Assembly (NCBI GenBank): GCA_002400885.1
Contig: NVRM01000019.1
Span: forward strand, 1-33,844
Direction of reading: 5' to 3'
Length of the DNA stretch: 33,844 nucleotides
Source: Flavobacteriaceae bacterium
GTDB taxonomy: Bacteria; Bacteroidota; Bacteroidia; Flavobacteriales; Flavobacteriaceae
The notes beneath the pieces are model-generated. The model ran no database searches, was not told the DNA's origin, and worked only from the letters and a program-made list of their open reading frames with translations. Below are positions 1-7,981 of the stretch, piece by piece (positions within the stretch are counted from its first letter, which is position 1; every line of letters starts with the position of its first letter). The translations under genes and the position numbers were made by a program.

Positions 1-1683
1 AGTTCTCAAACACAAACGATTATTATTCAGGACACTATCGCTCCCGTCCTAGACATTGTTGAACTTCCAACAATAACAGCTCAATGTGAAATAACAACTT
101 TGACAAAACCCACAGCCACAGATAATTGTACAGGAACAGTCACTGCTTCGCATGATGTCACCTTACCAATCAATACACAAGGAACTACAATTATTACATG
201 GACTTTTGAAGATGGCAATGGGAATAGTAGTTCTCAAACTCAAAATATTATTATTATTCAAGACACTACCGCTCCAGTACTTGACATTGTTGAACTTCCA
301 ACAATAACAGCTCAATGTGAAATAATCACTTTGACAAAGCCCACATCCACAGATAATTGTGCAGGAACAGTCACTGCTTCGCATGATATCACCTTGCCAA
401 TCACAACACCAGGAACCACAATTATTACCTGGACTTTTGAGGATGGCAATGGGAATAGTAGTTCGCAAACACAAAAGATCATTATTCAAGACACTACCGC
501 TCCAGTACTTGACATTGTTGAACTTCCAACGATAACTGCCCAATGTGAAATAACCACTTTAACAAAACCCACAGCCTCAGATAATTGTACAGGAACAGTC
601 ACTGCTTCGCATGATGTCACCTTGCCAATCACAACACAAGGATCCACAATTATTACTTGGACTTTTGAAGATGGCAATGGGAATAGCAGTTCGCAAACAC
701 AAATGATTATTATTCAATTCACTACTGACCCCTTACTTGATGTTTCTGAACTTCCTACAATAACTGCCCAATGTGAAATAGTAAGTTTGACAAACCCCAC
801 AACCACAGATAATTGTATAGGAACAGTCACTCCTTCACACAATACCACCTTACCAATCAACACACAAGGAACCACAATTATTACCTGGACTTTTGAAGAT
901 GACAATGGGAATAGCAGTTCGCAAACTCAAACGATTATTATTGAAGACACTACCGCTCCGGTTCTTGATATTGTTGAACTTCCAATACTATCTGCCCAAT
1001 GTGAAATAACAACTTTAACAAAACCTACAGCCACAGATTATTGCGCAGGAACAGTCATTGCTTCACATGATATCACCTTACCAATCAATACACAAGGAAC
1101 AACAATTATTAACTGGACTTTTAAAGATGGCAATGGGAATAGCAGTTCGCAAACTCAAACGATTATTATTGAGGATACTACCGCTCCAATAGCTGACGAG
1201 GTTTTTCTTAGCGATATATCAATCCCCATTAACACAGAAATAATAAGACCAACTGCTACAGACAATTGTCAGCAAGAAGTAAAAACAAGTACATTTGATA
1301 CCACTATTTTCACTAGCCCAGGGAATTTTATAATTATTTGGTTTTACACAGATACGCTTGGAAATCAAAATTCACAGAAACAGAAAGTCACAGTTCTTGA
1401 GAATACCTTCAAAAAAAAACACAATTACATCACTCCTAATGATGATGGCGTAAACGATTATTTAATATTAAAAAACATCCTCAAGTTCCCTGAAAATAGT
1501 GTCCAAATCTACTCAAGAAATGGGACTCTTATTTATAAACAATTAAATGCACAACAAGATTGGGATGGTTATGGAAATATTAAATTTAGAGAACTGGTTC
1601 CTAGAGGAATTTATTACTACATCATAAATTTTAAGGGAAAGAACTCCCTTAATAGTGTTGGTTGGGTTTATGTAGATTACTAA
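1..1683 (+). CDS. T9SS-exported tandem-repeat surface protein, 3' part
   Basis: The reading frame is open from base 1, so the start lies outside the window; the ORF track's Met at 100 is internal. Five modules of about 76 residues (228 bp) begin near bases 31, 262, 490, 718 and 946. Each carries DTTAPVLDIVELP, QCEI, DNC and WTFEDGNGNSSSQ motifs, with two Cys per module that could form a disulfide. A sixth, diverged module follows (about 1174-1410). This resembles HYR/Ig-like beta-sandwich repeats of flavobacterial adhesins. The last ~90 residues (YITPNDDGVNDY, a WDG, and a C-terminal GWVYVDY) match the gliding-motility-associated 'type B' sorting domain recognised by the type IX secretion system. 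The product is therefore probably exported and cell-surface attached; an adhesive role is inference. A terminator hairpin follows directly. Confidence 0.9.
   Translation, partial: SSQTQTIIIQDTIAPVLDIVELPTITAQCEITTLTKPTATDNCTGTVTASHDVTLPINTQGTTIITWTFEDGNGNSSSQTQNIIIIQDTTAPVLDIVELPTITAQCEIITLTKPTSTDNCAGTVTASHDITLPITTPGTTIITWTFEDGNGNSSSQTQKIIIQDTTAPVLDIVELPTITAQCEITTLTKPTASDNCTGTVTASHDVTLPITTQGSTIITWTFEDGNGNSSSQTQMIIIQFTTDPLLDVSELPTITAQCEIVSLTNPTTTDNCIGTVTPSHNTTLPINTQGTTIITWTFEDDNGNSSSQTQTIIIEDTTAPVLDIVELPILSAQCEITTLTKPTATDYCAGTVIASHDITLPINTQGTTIINWTFKDGNGNSSSQTQTIIIEDTTAPIADEVFLSDISIPINTEIIRPTATDNCQQEVKTSTFDTTIFTSPGNFIIIWFYTDTLGNQNSQKQKVTVLENTFKKKHNYITPNDDGVNDYLILKNILKFPENSVQIYSRNGTLIYKQLNAQQDWDGYGNIKFRELVPRGIYYYIINFKGKNSLNSVGWVYVDY
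31..1173 (+). repeat. Five tandem ~228-bp coding repeats
   Basis: Copies start near 31, 262, 490, 718 and 946, and a sixth diverged one near 1174. Spacing is 231, then 228 four times. The extra codon in the first interval is a fourth ATT in an (ATT)n run near 247-258, where the other copies have three. Most differences between copies are scattered single bases, which suggests recent duplication or gene conversion. The copy at 718 is the most altered at its junction (QFTTDPLLD instead of QDTTAPVLD). Confidence 0.9.
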
Positions 1684-1688
1684 TCACA

Positions 1689-1719
1689 AAAAAAGGGCTT
1701 CCAACGGGAAGCCCTTTTT
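1689..1719. terminator. Bidirectional terminator
   Basis: Stem GGGCTTCC / GGAAGCCC with loop AACG, flanked by an A-run on the left and a T-run on the right, so it works on both strands. It lies between the convergent repeat protein and aminopeptidase genes. Confidence 0.9.
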
Positions 1720-1736
1720 ATACATTAAAATTCGTT

Positions 1737-4175
1737 TTACAATAATTTAGACAAGCCCATTTTAATAGTTCTAATAAGCATGTTTTTATTCGTATTATCA
1801 CCTTTTTTCTGTATCTGAACCATACGATTCAACATATTGACAGCGATTTTATCAAAATCGTATTGCTTATAAGTAGTTCCTAATTCTACAAATTTATTCA
1901 CGATTACTTGAATAGCCTCCGTGTTATCACTTTCCGCAATCCACATAAACGCTTCCCCGTATTTTGCTTGAATTTCAGGGTCTTGATTCAAGAACATTCC
2001 TTCAAGCACATAGTTGGCAATAAAAGGCAACTTACTTTTATCTTGGGCCATAATATACATATTGGTCAATGGTTCTGCCAAGTCCGATTGTTGCTTTTTA
2101 TCAAATCCTTTGATTTTCAACATCGCAGCTTCCTTGTCTATTCGGTATAAAGCAACTAAAGATTTCCCTACAACGGCAAAAGAAACAGCATCTACTCCTC
2201 GTATAAATATCGGCGTATAAACAGGGTTTAATAATTTTCCTAACACCTGAATTGCCGCCGCTTTTACCAAGGTGTTTTTCGACCGAGTTGCCAAAAGTTC
2301 AATTTTCTTAATGACAGCTTTTTTATTGTACTTATTAAATAAATCAATTTCATTTAACACTTTGACCTGTATACTTGGATTTACATCACTCAAGGCTTTT
2401 ACCATCATATTAAAGACAACTTTCTGATCTTGTTTTTTTGATAAAAATGTAATTGCCTCTATCTTGTCTACAAAGTTTTCCGCATGTTCATATTGAAACA
2501 AATAATTATCCAAACTTTTTTTAACGGTAATTTCCGCTAATAAATCACGATGCGCACCTACTTGAATTAATTCAGGAAACGTTGTATAAGCATAAGTAAA
2601 CGAATGTTCTTTTTCATCAATCCAAACATCGTTGGTTTCTTTTCCTTTTCCAGTATAGATAGCGATCGTCAATGGAAATTTAAAAATTTCTCCTTGCTGT
2701 TTCAGTGTCACTGTAACCGTTTTATTTAGTGTATTGTAATCATAATTTACTTTAAGTCTAATGTGTCCCTTTCCAAAATACCATTGATTAAAAAACCAGT
2801 TCAGATCTTTTCCCGTCACTTTCTCAAAGGCCAAACGCAGTTGATGTGCCTCTGCTGAGCCATACTTATTGTCTGTCAAATAAACGTTCAAACTGGCGAA
2901 AAAAGCAGCATCCCCAACATAACGTCGCAACATATGTAAAATAATGCTCCCTTTGTGATAGCTCACAGGATCGAACATGTTTTCACGATGTGGATAATTA
3001 AACCTCACCAAATTCAAATCCGATTTTCCACTTGAAAAATAGATATTCATCGTTTTGTATAAGTGCTCATCTGCCGTTTCTTTTCCATAGGCATGCTCCA
3101 GCCACAAATATTCTCCATAGGTAGCAAAGGATTCATTGACCGTTAAATTTGACCAACTTTCTGCAGTCACCAAATCACCAAACCAATGATGAAACAGTTC
3201 ATGTGCAATAGTGTTTTCCCATTCATTTTTATCTACTAATTGTCCTTTGGTTTGCTGTGCTGCTTCTCCATGAATTACTGCAGTTGTATTTTCCATCGCG
3301 CCACTCACATAATCGCGCATTACGATCTGACTGTACTTATCCCAAGGAAAAGGAATACCCGTAATTTCCGAATAGAAATCGAGCATTTGAGGTGTTTTTC
3401 CAAAAATATCTTTAGCAACAGCTTCATATTCCTTTTCAACATAATAGTTAACTTCCTTTCCGTTCCAAATTTCTTTAATTTCAGAAAACTCGCCCACCCC
3501 CATAAAAAAGAGATAAGGAGCATGCTTTTGATCCATTTTCCAGTAATCTGTGCGTGTTCCATCTCCATGTTCCTTTTTACTAATTAATGTCCCATTAGAT
3601 AAAGTCATAAACTTAGAAGGCACAGTCATATAAATTTCCTGACTTGTCTTTTGGTTCGGTGCATCAATCGTAGGAAACCAACAACTACTTGATTCCGTTT
3701 CTCCTTGCGTCCAAATCTGTGTTGGTTTTTCTGGATCTTCCTCCTTTGGATCAATAAAATACAGGCCTTTCGCATCTGTTATCGCTGCACTTCCTTGTTG
3801 TTCTACCAACTCTGGTTGTGCGGTATATTTCACATAGACTTCATAAGATTCCTCTTTATTAAAGATTCTCCCTAGATTTATAATTAGCTTATTATCAGTA
3901 TTACTATAGTCTACTAATTCATTGTTTACTTTAACTTGATGAATTTTAAAAGCTTTTGCATCTAATATAATTTTATCTGAGGGATAAAAGTGTGGGGATG
4001 CCCTTATCCACGCCTCACCATTCATGGTGCTATTTTCAAAATTAAAACTAACTTTTAATTTTGTATGTGACAAATCCGTAAGTGTCTCTTTGGCAGCTCT
4101 ATAGATATTTGACTCCTGACCTTTTACAAAAATCGCACTAAAAAGCAGGATTAAAAGGCTTATTTTCTTTACCAT
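1737..4175 (-). CDS. Secreted M1 family aminopeptidase
   Basis: Zinc metallopeptidase that removes N-terminal residues from peptides; the signal peptide (MVKKISLLILLFSAIFVKGQ) puts it in the periplasm or outside. From the ATG (812 aa) the M1 signature is complete: exopeptidase motif GAMEN at about 292-296, zinc site HELFHH at about 325-330 and the third ligand Glu about 348 in NESFATYGEY, i.e. HExxH-X18-E. An N-terminal beta domain precedes the catalytic domain and a helical HEAT-like C-terminal region follows. The ORF track starts 7 codons earlier at a TTG. That TTG is the end of a TATTTTTG promoter -7 element, so I use the ATG at 4175. Transcribed alone; the sigma-factor operon upstream ends in its own terminator. 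Likely role is scavenging extracellular peptides. Confidence 0.93.
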   Translation of the reverse strand: MVKKISLLILLFSAIFVKGQESNIYRAAKETLTDLSHTKLKVSFNFENSTMNGEAWIRASPHFYPSDKIILDAKAFKIHQVKVNNELVDYSNTDNKLIINLGRIFNKEESYEVYVKYTAQPELVEQQGSAAITDAKGLYFIDPKEEDPEKPTQIWTQGETESSSCWFPTIDAPNQKTSQEIYMTVPSKFMTLSNGTLISKKEHGDGTRTDYWKMDQKHAPYLFFMGVGEFSEIKEIWNGKEVNYYVEKEYEAVAKDIFGKTPQMLDFYSEITGIPFPWDKYSQIVMRDYVSGAMENTTAVIHGEAAQQTKGQLVDKNEWENTIAHELFHHWFGDLVTAESWSNLTVNESFATYGEYLWLEHAYGKETADEHLYKTMNIYFSSGKSDLNLVRFNYPHRENMFDPVSYHKGSIILHMLRRYVGDAAFFASLNVYLTDNKYGSAEAHQLRLAFEKVTGKDLNWFFNQWYFGKGHIRLKVNYDYNTLNKTVTVTLKQQGEIFKFPLTIAIYTGKGKETNDVWIDEKEHSFTYAYTTFPELIQVGAHRDLLAEITVKKSLDNYLFQYEHAENFVDKIEAITFLSKKQDQKVVFNMMVKALSDVNPSIQVKVLNEIDLFNKYNKKAVIKKIELLATRSKNTLVKAAAIQVLGKLLNPVYTPIFIRGVDAVSFAVVGKSLVALYRIDKEAAMLKIKGFDKKQQSDLAEPLTNMYIMAQDKSKLPFIANYVLEGMFLNQDPEIQAKYGEAFMWIAESDNTEAIQVIVNKFVELGTTYKQYDFDKIAVNMLNRMVQIQKKGDNTNKNMLIRTIKMGLSKLL

Positions 4176-4193
4176 GGAATGTGTGTTTTTTTT

Positions 4194-4201
4194 CAAAAAT
4201 A
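4194..4201 (-). promoter_or_regulatory. Promoter -7 element for M1 aminopeptidase
   Basis: TATTTTTG on the minus strand matches the Bacteroidota TAnnTTTG -7 box, about 20 bp before the ATG at 4175. No good TTG -33 element is visible at the right distance. Confidence 0.5.
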
Positions 4202-4236
4202 GAATTTTTATAATTACTACTCGTTAATAGGACGTT

Positions 4237-4273
4237 AAAAAGCCATATACCGCAAGGGTATATGGCTTTTTTT
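4237..4273 (-). terminator. Terminator of the sigma-factor/DUF4252 operon
   Basis: Near-perfect 14-15 bp stem AAAAGCCATATACC / GGTATATGGCTTTT with a 5-nt loop and T-runs on both strands. On the minus strand it closes the four-gene operon before the aminopeptidase gene. Confidence 0.9.
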
Positions 4274-4295
4274 ATAGAAATAACTAACTATAATT

Positions 4296-4844
4296 TTAGT
4301 TTTTCGAACTCAAAATATCTTTTAATTGATTGAAATTTAAATTGTCTTCGTCAATTTTTACGTTTTTCAACATTTTAAAAATAGATGCAGGGTTCATGTC
4401 AGTTCCCAAAACACGCATAACTAAAAAACCCTTTTCTTTATCGGCTCCATAAATAACGACTTCATCGATAGCGTCTTCATTTCCTAAGAACTTGACCATC
4501 AGTTCTATTTTCCCACTATTAATTCTCATTAATTCATGGTAAGTCTCTTGTTTTAAAATTGCTTTTACCTTTGTTTTTTCAGCTAAAAATGAAACTTTAC
4601 TATCTTCCGTCAATTGAAAACCTAAAAAATTAATTTTACGGATTGTTTTGGCGATATCTATCATTTCCTGACTAGGATTTTGATCTTTCATTTCCAGTAT
4701 ACTACTCGGTATATCCAAGGCCAAATAATAATCATTCTCTTTACTATCAATAAAAAAACGTTGCAATGACAATTCGTTTGTACAAGAAAGGAAGCTTAGT
4801 ACTGTCATCATTAGTACACTGTATATCTTGATTTTTTGTAGCAT
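4296..4844 (-). CDS. DUF4252 lipoprotein
   Basis: 182-residue predicted lipoprotein: a hydrophobic leader ends in the lipobox LSFLSC, with Cys about position 21. The rest resembles DUF4252, a Bacteroidota family of unknown function. It shares a pattern with its upstream neighbour: a helical stretch, then YHELMRINSGKIELMVKF, a V(I/V)YG strand and a C-terminal segment (NFNQLKDILSSKN). Its ATG lies one base after the stop of the other DUF4252 gene, implying translational coupling. It is the last gene of the ECF sigma operon and a strong terminator follows. I know of no biochemical function for the family; an envelope role is inferred from the lipobox and operon partners. It is probably a diverged tandem duplicate of the neighbour. 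Confidence 0.8.
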   Translation of the reverse strand: MLQKIKIYSVLMMTVLSFLSCTNELSLQRFFIDSKENDYYLALDIPSSILEMKDQNPSQEMIDIAKTIRKINFLGFQLTEDSKVSFLAEKTKVKAILKQETYHELMRINSGKIELMVKFLGNEDAIDEVVIYGADKEKGFLVMRVLGTDMNPASIFKMLKNVKIDEDNLNFNQLKDILSSKN

Positions 4845-4845
4845 C

Positions 4846-5379
4846 TTAATGTTTATTTTTTAATTGATTCCCTGAAATGTGTGGTTCAATAAGAGAAGAT
4901 ATCTTATTTAAATCTATGTTTCCTGTTAAGGATAAAATAACTGCTTCTGGCTTCATTCCATTGAAGTTTATGTTGTTTTTCCCTGTCACCTTCGAGATTC
5001 CATTTACAAACATTAATAATTCCTTTACATGGTCTTCATCCTTCCCTTCTCTCACGTAAATTTTCACATTGGTTCCTTTGTCTTTCACACGCATCAATTC
5101 CGTAAGTTTTGAACTTTTCAAATACGAATTAATCGTTGCTATCATTTTTTTTATCACGATAGGGTCTTCTGCAGTAAACACCTTTAAAGACTCTAAATTT
5201 GCGAGCATCTGTACTTCTTCGTTATCTCCGCTAAATTTACCTAACATTCTAAAGGCGCTTTTACTCACTATTACACTTGTAACTTCATCCATATCTTCGA
5301 ATTTATCAAAGATGGAGGTTTGTGCATAGTTGGTATATGACACCAGGGTTATTGCTAATATAAATAATACTTTTTTCAT
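4846..5379 (-). CDS. Exported DUF4252 protein
   Basis: From the ATG at 5379 this is a 177-residue protein with a classical signal peptide (MKKVLFILAITLVSYTNYAQ) and no lipobox Cys, so a soluble periplasmic product is expected. The mature part fits DUF4252: it opens FDKFEDMDEVTSVIVSKSAF, then has LTELMRVKDKGTNVKIYVR, and ends with SLTGNIDLNKISSLI. The ORF track adds 24 residues from a TTG overlapping the upstream gene; the signal peptide shows the real start. It lies 7 bp after the putative anti-sigma gene and 1 bp before a second DUF4252 gene. Function unknown; it is presumably a target or signalling partner of the sigma factor that heads the operon. Confidence 0.82.
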   Translation of the reverse strand: MKKVLFILAITLVSYTNYAQTSIFDKFEDMDEVTSVIVSKSAFRMLGKFSGDNEEVQMLANLESLKVFTAEDPIVIKKMIATINSYLKSSKLTELMRVKDKGTNVKIYVREGKDEDHVKELLMFVNGISKVTGKNNINFNGMKPEAVILSLTGNIDLNKISSLIEPHISGNQLKNKH

Positions 5380-5386
5380 CACTTTT

Positions 5387-5812
5387 CTATTTTGAACTGT
5401 TAAATATTTTGTTTTTTGTATTTTCAAATTGTTGTAAATGACCGATTGCAACGGTTCCTTTATTTAAATTTGATGCGAGCATTTTTAATGCTACTTGCGT
5501 TTCTGCATATAATTTCTCATTTGCTTTATGCTGTTCATTTTGTTGGTATCCACCATAGACTCCAACCATTAATACGATGGACGCTGCTACTGACAACCAT
5601 TTCCATTTCTGATTTTTACGATTTAAATGGATGGTTTTTGTAAAACGTTCGTTTTTCTCGGTTGCAAAAAATGTGAATAACGCTTGGTACTCTACTAAAT
5701 GTGCTGCTACATTATCGCCAGTAAAATATGTTTGTAACACTTTTTCCTCTGCCAACGTTGTTTCCGCATTCAAATATTTTTCCAACAACTTTTCTATGTT
5801 AAATAATTCCAT
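5387..5812 (-). CDS. Putative membrane anti-sigma protein
   Basis: 141 residues with one transmembrane helix at about 69-87 (WLSVAASIVLMVGVYGGY). The cytoplasmic N-terminal part (LLEKYLNAETTLAEEKVLQ...YFTGD...YQALFTFFATEK) is the form seen in many Bacteroidota proteins encoded beside ECF sigma factors. It lacks the HxxxCxxC zinc motif of classical ZAS anti-sigma factors. The C-terminal ~50 residues would face the periplasm and contain no recognisable sensor fold. Its start overlaps the sigma gene by 14 bp, so translation is probably coupled and the pair made stoichiometrically. Anti-sigma function is inferred from topology and position. Confidence 0.75.
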   Translation of the reverse strand: MELFNIEKLLEKYLNAETTLAEEKVLQTYFTGDNVAAHLVEYQALFTFFATEKNERFTKTIHLNRKNQKWKWLSVAASIVLMVGVYGGYQQNEQHKANEKLYAETQVALKMLASNLNKGTVAIGHLQQFENTKNKIFNSSK

Positions 5813-6308
5813 AATTGTGCTGTTTTATTAATTGTTCTTTTATCGTTTTTCTTGCCCTTGACAGGGATACTCTCACTGCTGTAGGTTTCATTGCAAGCAT
5901 CTTGCCAATCTCCTCAAATTCATACTGCTCCACATCTCTCAATTGTATTATTAACTTTTGTTGTTCTGGCAAATCATCAATGAAACGATGAACTAAACTC
6001 ACACTATCTTTGAGTTCAATCACTTTTTGTAGCGATGTTCCATTCTCTTTATAATTACTGTGTATCAAGGTGAGGTTTGATGCTTGTTTCGATTTCAATC
6101 TATCAAAACAGTAATTCTTAGTCATGGTCATAGCAAAAGCCTCTACACTCCTATACTTGGTCAGTTTTCCTTTATTTTTCCACAACTTAAAAAACAATTC
6201 TTGCGTTGCATCTTCGGCTTCTTCGGTACTCACCAGAAGACGTTTTGCAAGTCGAAAGACTTTATCTTTAAAGGGCATTACTTGATGTAAAAACTCCGAT
6301 TGATTCAT
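5799..6308 (-). CDS. ECF RNA polymerase sigma factor
   Basis: 169-residue two-domain sigma factor. Region 2 covers about residues 10-80 (AEDATQELFFKLWKNKG, then a -10 recognition segment ending NYCFDRLKSKQ). Region 4 covers about 105-160 (LPEQQKLIIQLRDVEQYEFEEIGKML and the helix-turn-helix AVRVSLSRARKTIKEQL). It directs RNA polymerase to stress or envelope promoters. It heads an operon with a membrane putative anti-sigma protein and two DUF4252 proteins. Upstream are a TATTTTTG housekeeping -7 box and one arm of an inverted TTGTAACA pair that could be its own -35 type site. The stimulus is unknown. Confidence 0.93.
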   Translation of the reverse strand: MNQSEFLHQVMPFKDKVFRLAKRLLVSTEEAEDATQELFFKLWKNKGKLTKYRSVEAFAMTMTKNYCFDRLKSKQASNLTLIHSNYKENGTSLQKVIELKDSVSLVHRFIDDLPEQQKLIIQLRDVEQYEFEEIGKMLAMKPTAVRVSLSRARKTIKEQLIKQHNYGII

Positions 6309-6327
6309 TTGATAGTTTGGTTAAAAG

Positions 6328-6335
6328 CAAAAATA
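6328..6335 (-). promoter_or_regulatory. Possible -7 element for the sigma operon
   Basis: TATTTTTG on the minus strand, about 20 bp before the sigma ATG, fits the housekeeping -7 box. A TTG occurs upstream, but only 14 bp away, so the -33 assignment is weak. Confidence 0.4.
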
Positions 6336-6344
6336 TATATGCTT

Positions 6345-6382
6345 TGTTACAATTATGACGAGTCTATTTCGTTTTTGTAACA
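6345..6382. promoter_or_regulatory. 8-bp inverted TGTTACAA / TTGTAACA pair between divergent genes
   Basis: TGTTACAA at 6345-6352 and TTGTAACA at 6375-6382 form a perfect 8-bp inverted repeat around a 22-bp spacer, between the ECF sigma operon and the S41 protease gene. The GTAAC core resembles ECF-type -35 elements (inference), with one copy pointing each way. Confidence 0.5.
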
Positions 6383-6442
6383 TAGGTCGTTAAAAAAAAC
6401 TTATTTTTACCAGAACAAAATTAACAAATATTAGTAAACCAT

Positions 6443-7912
6443 ATGAAATCCAAGAGAAACTTATTTCCAATTGTATTTATTTTCCTAATGATTGCAGGAC
6501 TTACAAGCTGTGACAATGATGAAACAAATGACGTCCCTAAAAATTTAGAAGTTCAAAATTTTGTTTGGAAAGGACTAAATTTATATTATTTATGGCAGCC
6601 AGAAATTCCTATATTACAAGATGACGCCTTTAAAACTCAAGCAGCTTTAAATGCTTATTTAGAAGATTATTCCGATCCAAGTGAGCTTTTTGAAACTTTA
6701 TTATTTGAACGCGGACGTAAAAAAATAGCAGGAGTTACCGATCGGTTTTCATGGTTTATTAATGATTATATCGTTCAGGAAAATGCATTTAAAGGAATTA
6801 AAGAAACCACAGGTATTGCCTTAGGGTTGATACGAATTAAAGATTCAAAAAAGATATTCGCTTCTGTACGCTATGTCATTCCTGGATCTGATGCTGCTGC
6901 AAAAAACATTCAACGTGGAGCTATTTTTACCGGAGTAAATGGCGTCCTCTTAACCGACACTAATTACAAGGACTTATTGTTTGGAAAAAACTTGGATCTC
7001 ACCTTAAATTTTGCAGATTATAATAATGGTGACCCTCAATTAAACGGAACCTCCATTACTGTGAGCAAAACACTTATAGGAGAAAACCCAGTTCACACAA
7101 AGGTAGTACATGAAATTGATGGTAAAAAAATAGGCTACCTTATGTACAATGCATTTACAAGTAAGTATGATCAAGAATTAAACAATGCTTTCGGCTATTT
7201 TAAAACCGAAGGTATCGATGCATTGGTTTTAGATTTAAGGTATAACGGTGGAGGATCTGTCAGAACGGCCACTTACCTTGCCAGTATGATTACAGGTCAG
7301 TTTACGGGAGAATTATTCGCCAAAGAAAACTGGAATCCAAAATGGATGAGTTATTTTAAAAACAACCATCCGGACTATGTTTTAAATAATTTCACTGATA
7401 AATTTAAAAATAACACGACCATAAACAGTTTAAATTTGACAACCATTTATATTTTAACCTCTAGTAGATCTGCATCTGCAAGTGAATTAATCATTAATGG
7501 ATTACTACCTTTTATAGAGGTGAAAATGATTGGAGAAACCACTTACGGGAAATATGTTGGTTCTGTAACCGTATACGATGCTCCTAATTACAGTAGAAAT
7601 AATGCCAACCCTAATCATAAATTCGCCATGCAACCGATTGTGTTAGAAATGGTTAATAAACTAGGCAAGAATAACAAAAACGGTTTCGACCCTAACATCT
7701 CTTTATCAGAAGATTACGGAAATTTAGGTGTACTAGGAGAGGTTTCAGAACCAATGCTAGCCAAAGCCATTCAGCAGATTACTTCTGGAAGTAAGACTTC
7801 CTCTACAAAAACGTCTACTCATTTCATAATGCATAAAACATTGAGTGATAGTAATGAAAACGCTCCTTTAGGAATGAATATGTTCATCGAAAAAGCACTA
7901 CCACAACGCTAA
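6443..7912 (+). CDS. S41 family C-terminal processing peptidase-like lipoprotein
   Basis: 489-residue predicted lipoprotein (lipobox AGLTSC, Cys about 23) of the tail-specific protease family. Order: helical N-terminal region (about 35-110), PDZ-like segment (about 120-190, with GSDAAAKNIQRGAIFTGVNG), then the protease core with LVLDLRYNGGGS near 261-272. The catalytic pair is Ser345 in SRSASASE and Lys370 in GETTYGK, 25 residues apart as in Prc. A Ser/Thr/Lys-rich tail follows. Expected to act at the envelope on unfolded or tagged proteins. It is divergent from the ECF sigma operon and shares the inverted TTGTAACA motif with it, so co-regulation is plausible but unproven. A terminator follows. 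Confidence 0.9.
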   Translation: MKSKRNLFPIVFIFLMIAGLTSCDNDETNDVPKNLEVQNFVWKGLNLYYLWQPEIPILQDDAFKTQAALNAYLEDYSDPSELFETLLFERGRKKIAGVTDRFSWFINDYIVQENAFKGIKETTGIALGLIRIKDSKKIFASVRYVIPGSDAAAKNIQRGAIFTGVNGVLLTDTNYKDLLFGKNLDLTLNFADYNNGDPQLNGTSITVSKTLIGENPVHTKVVHEIDGKKIGYLMYNAFTSKYDQELNNAFGYFKTEGIDALVLDLRYNGGGSVRTATYLASMITGQFTGELFAKENWNPKWMSYFKNNHPDYVLNNFTDKFKNNTTINSLNLTTIYILTSSRSASASELIINGLLPFIEVKMIGETTYGKYVGSVTVYDAPNYSRNNANPNHKFAMQPIVLEMVNKLGKNNKNGFDPNISLSEDYGNLGVLGEVSEPMLAKAIQQITSGSKTSSTKTSTHFIMHKTLSDSNENAPLGMNMFIEKALPQR

Positions 7913-7922
7913 TACAAGCCTT

Positions 7923-7962
7923 AAAAAACTCGAAGATGTCGCTACATTTTCGAGTTTTTTTT
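7923..7962 (+). terminator. Terminator after the S41 peptidase gene
   Basis: AAAAAACTCGAAGATG pairs with CATTTTCGAGTTTTTT around a 6-nt loop, followed by a T-run. Confidence 0.85.
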
Positions 7963-7981
7963 ATAAAATAAATTTCACTTT

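Noticed and set aside
163-905. Three antisense ORFs across the tandem repeats
   Set aside because: They mirror the coding repeats on the other strand; repeated periodicity produces open frames by chance, and their translations have no leader or domain features.
3240-3587. ORFs on both strands inside the aminopeptidase region
   Set aside because: They lie within the conserved M1 catalytic coding region in other frames and show no protein-like features.
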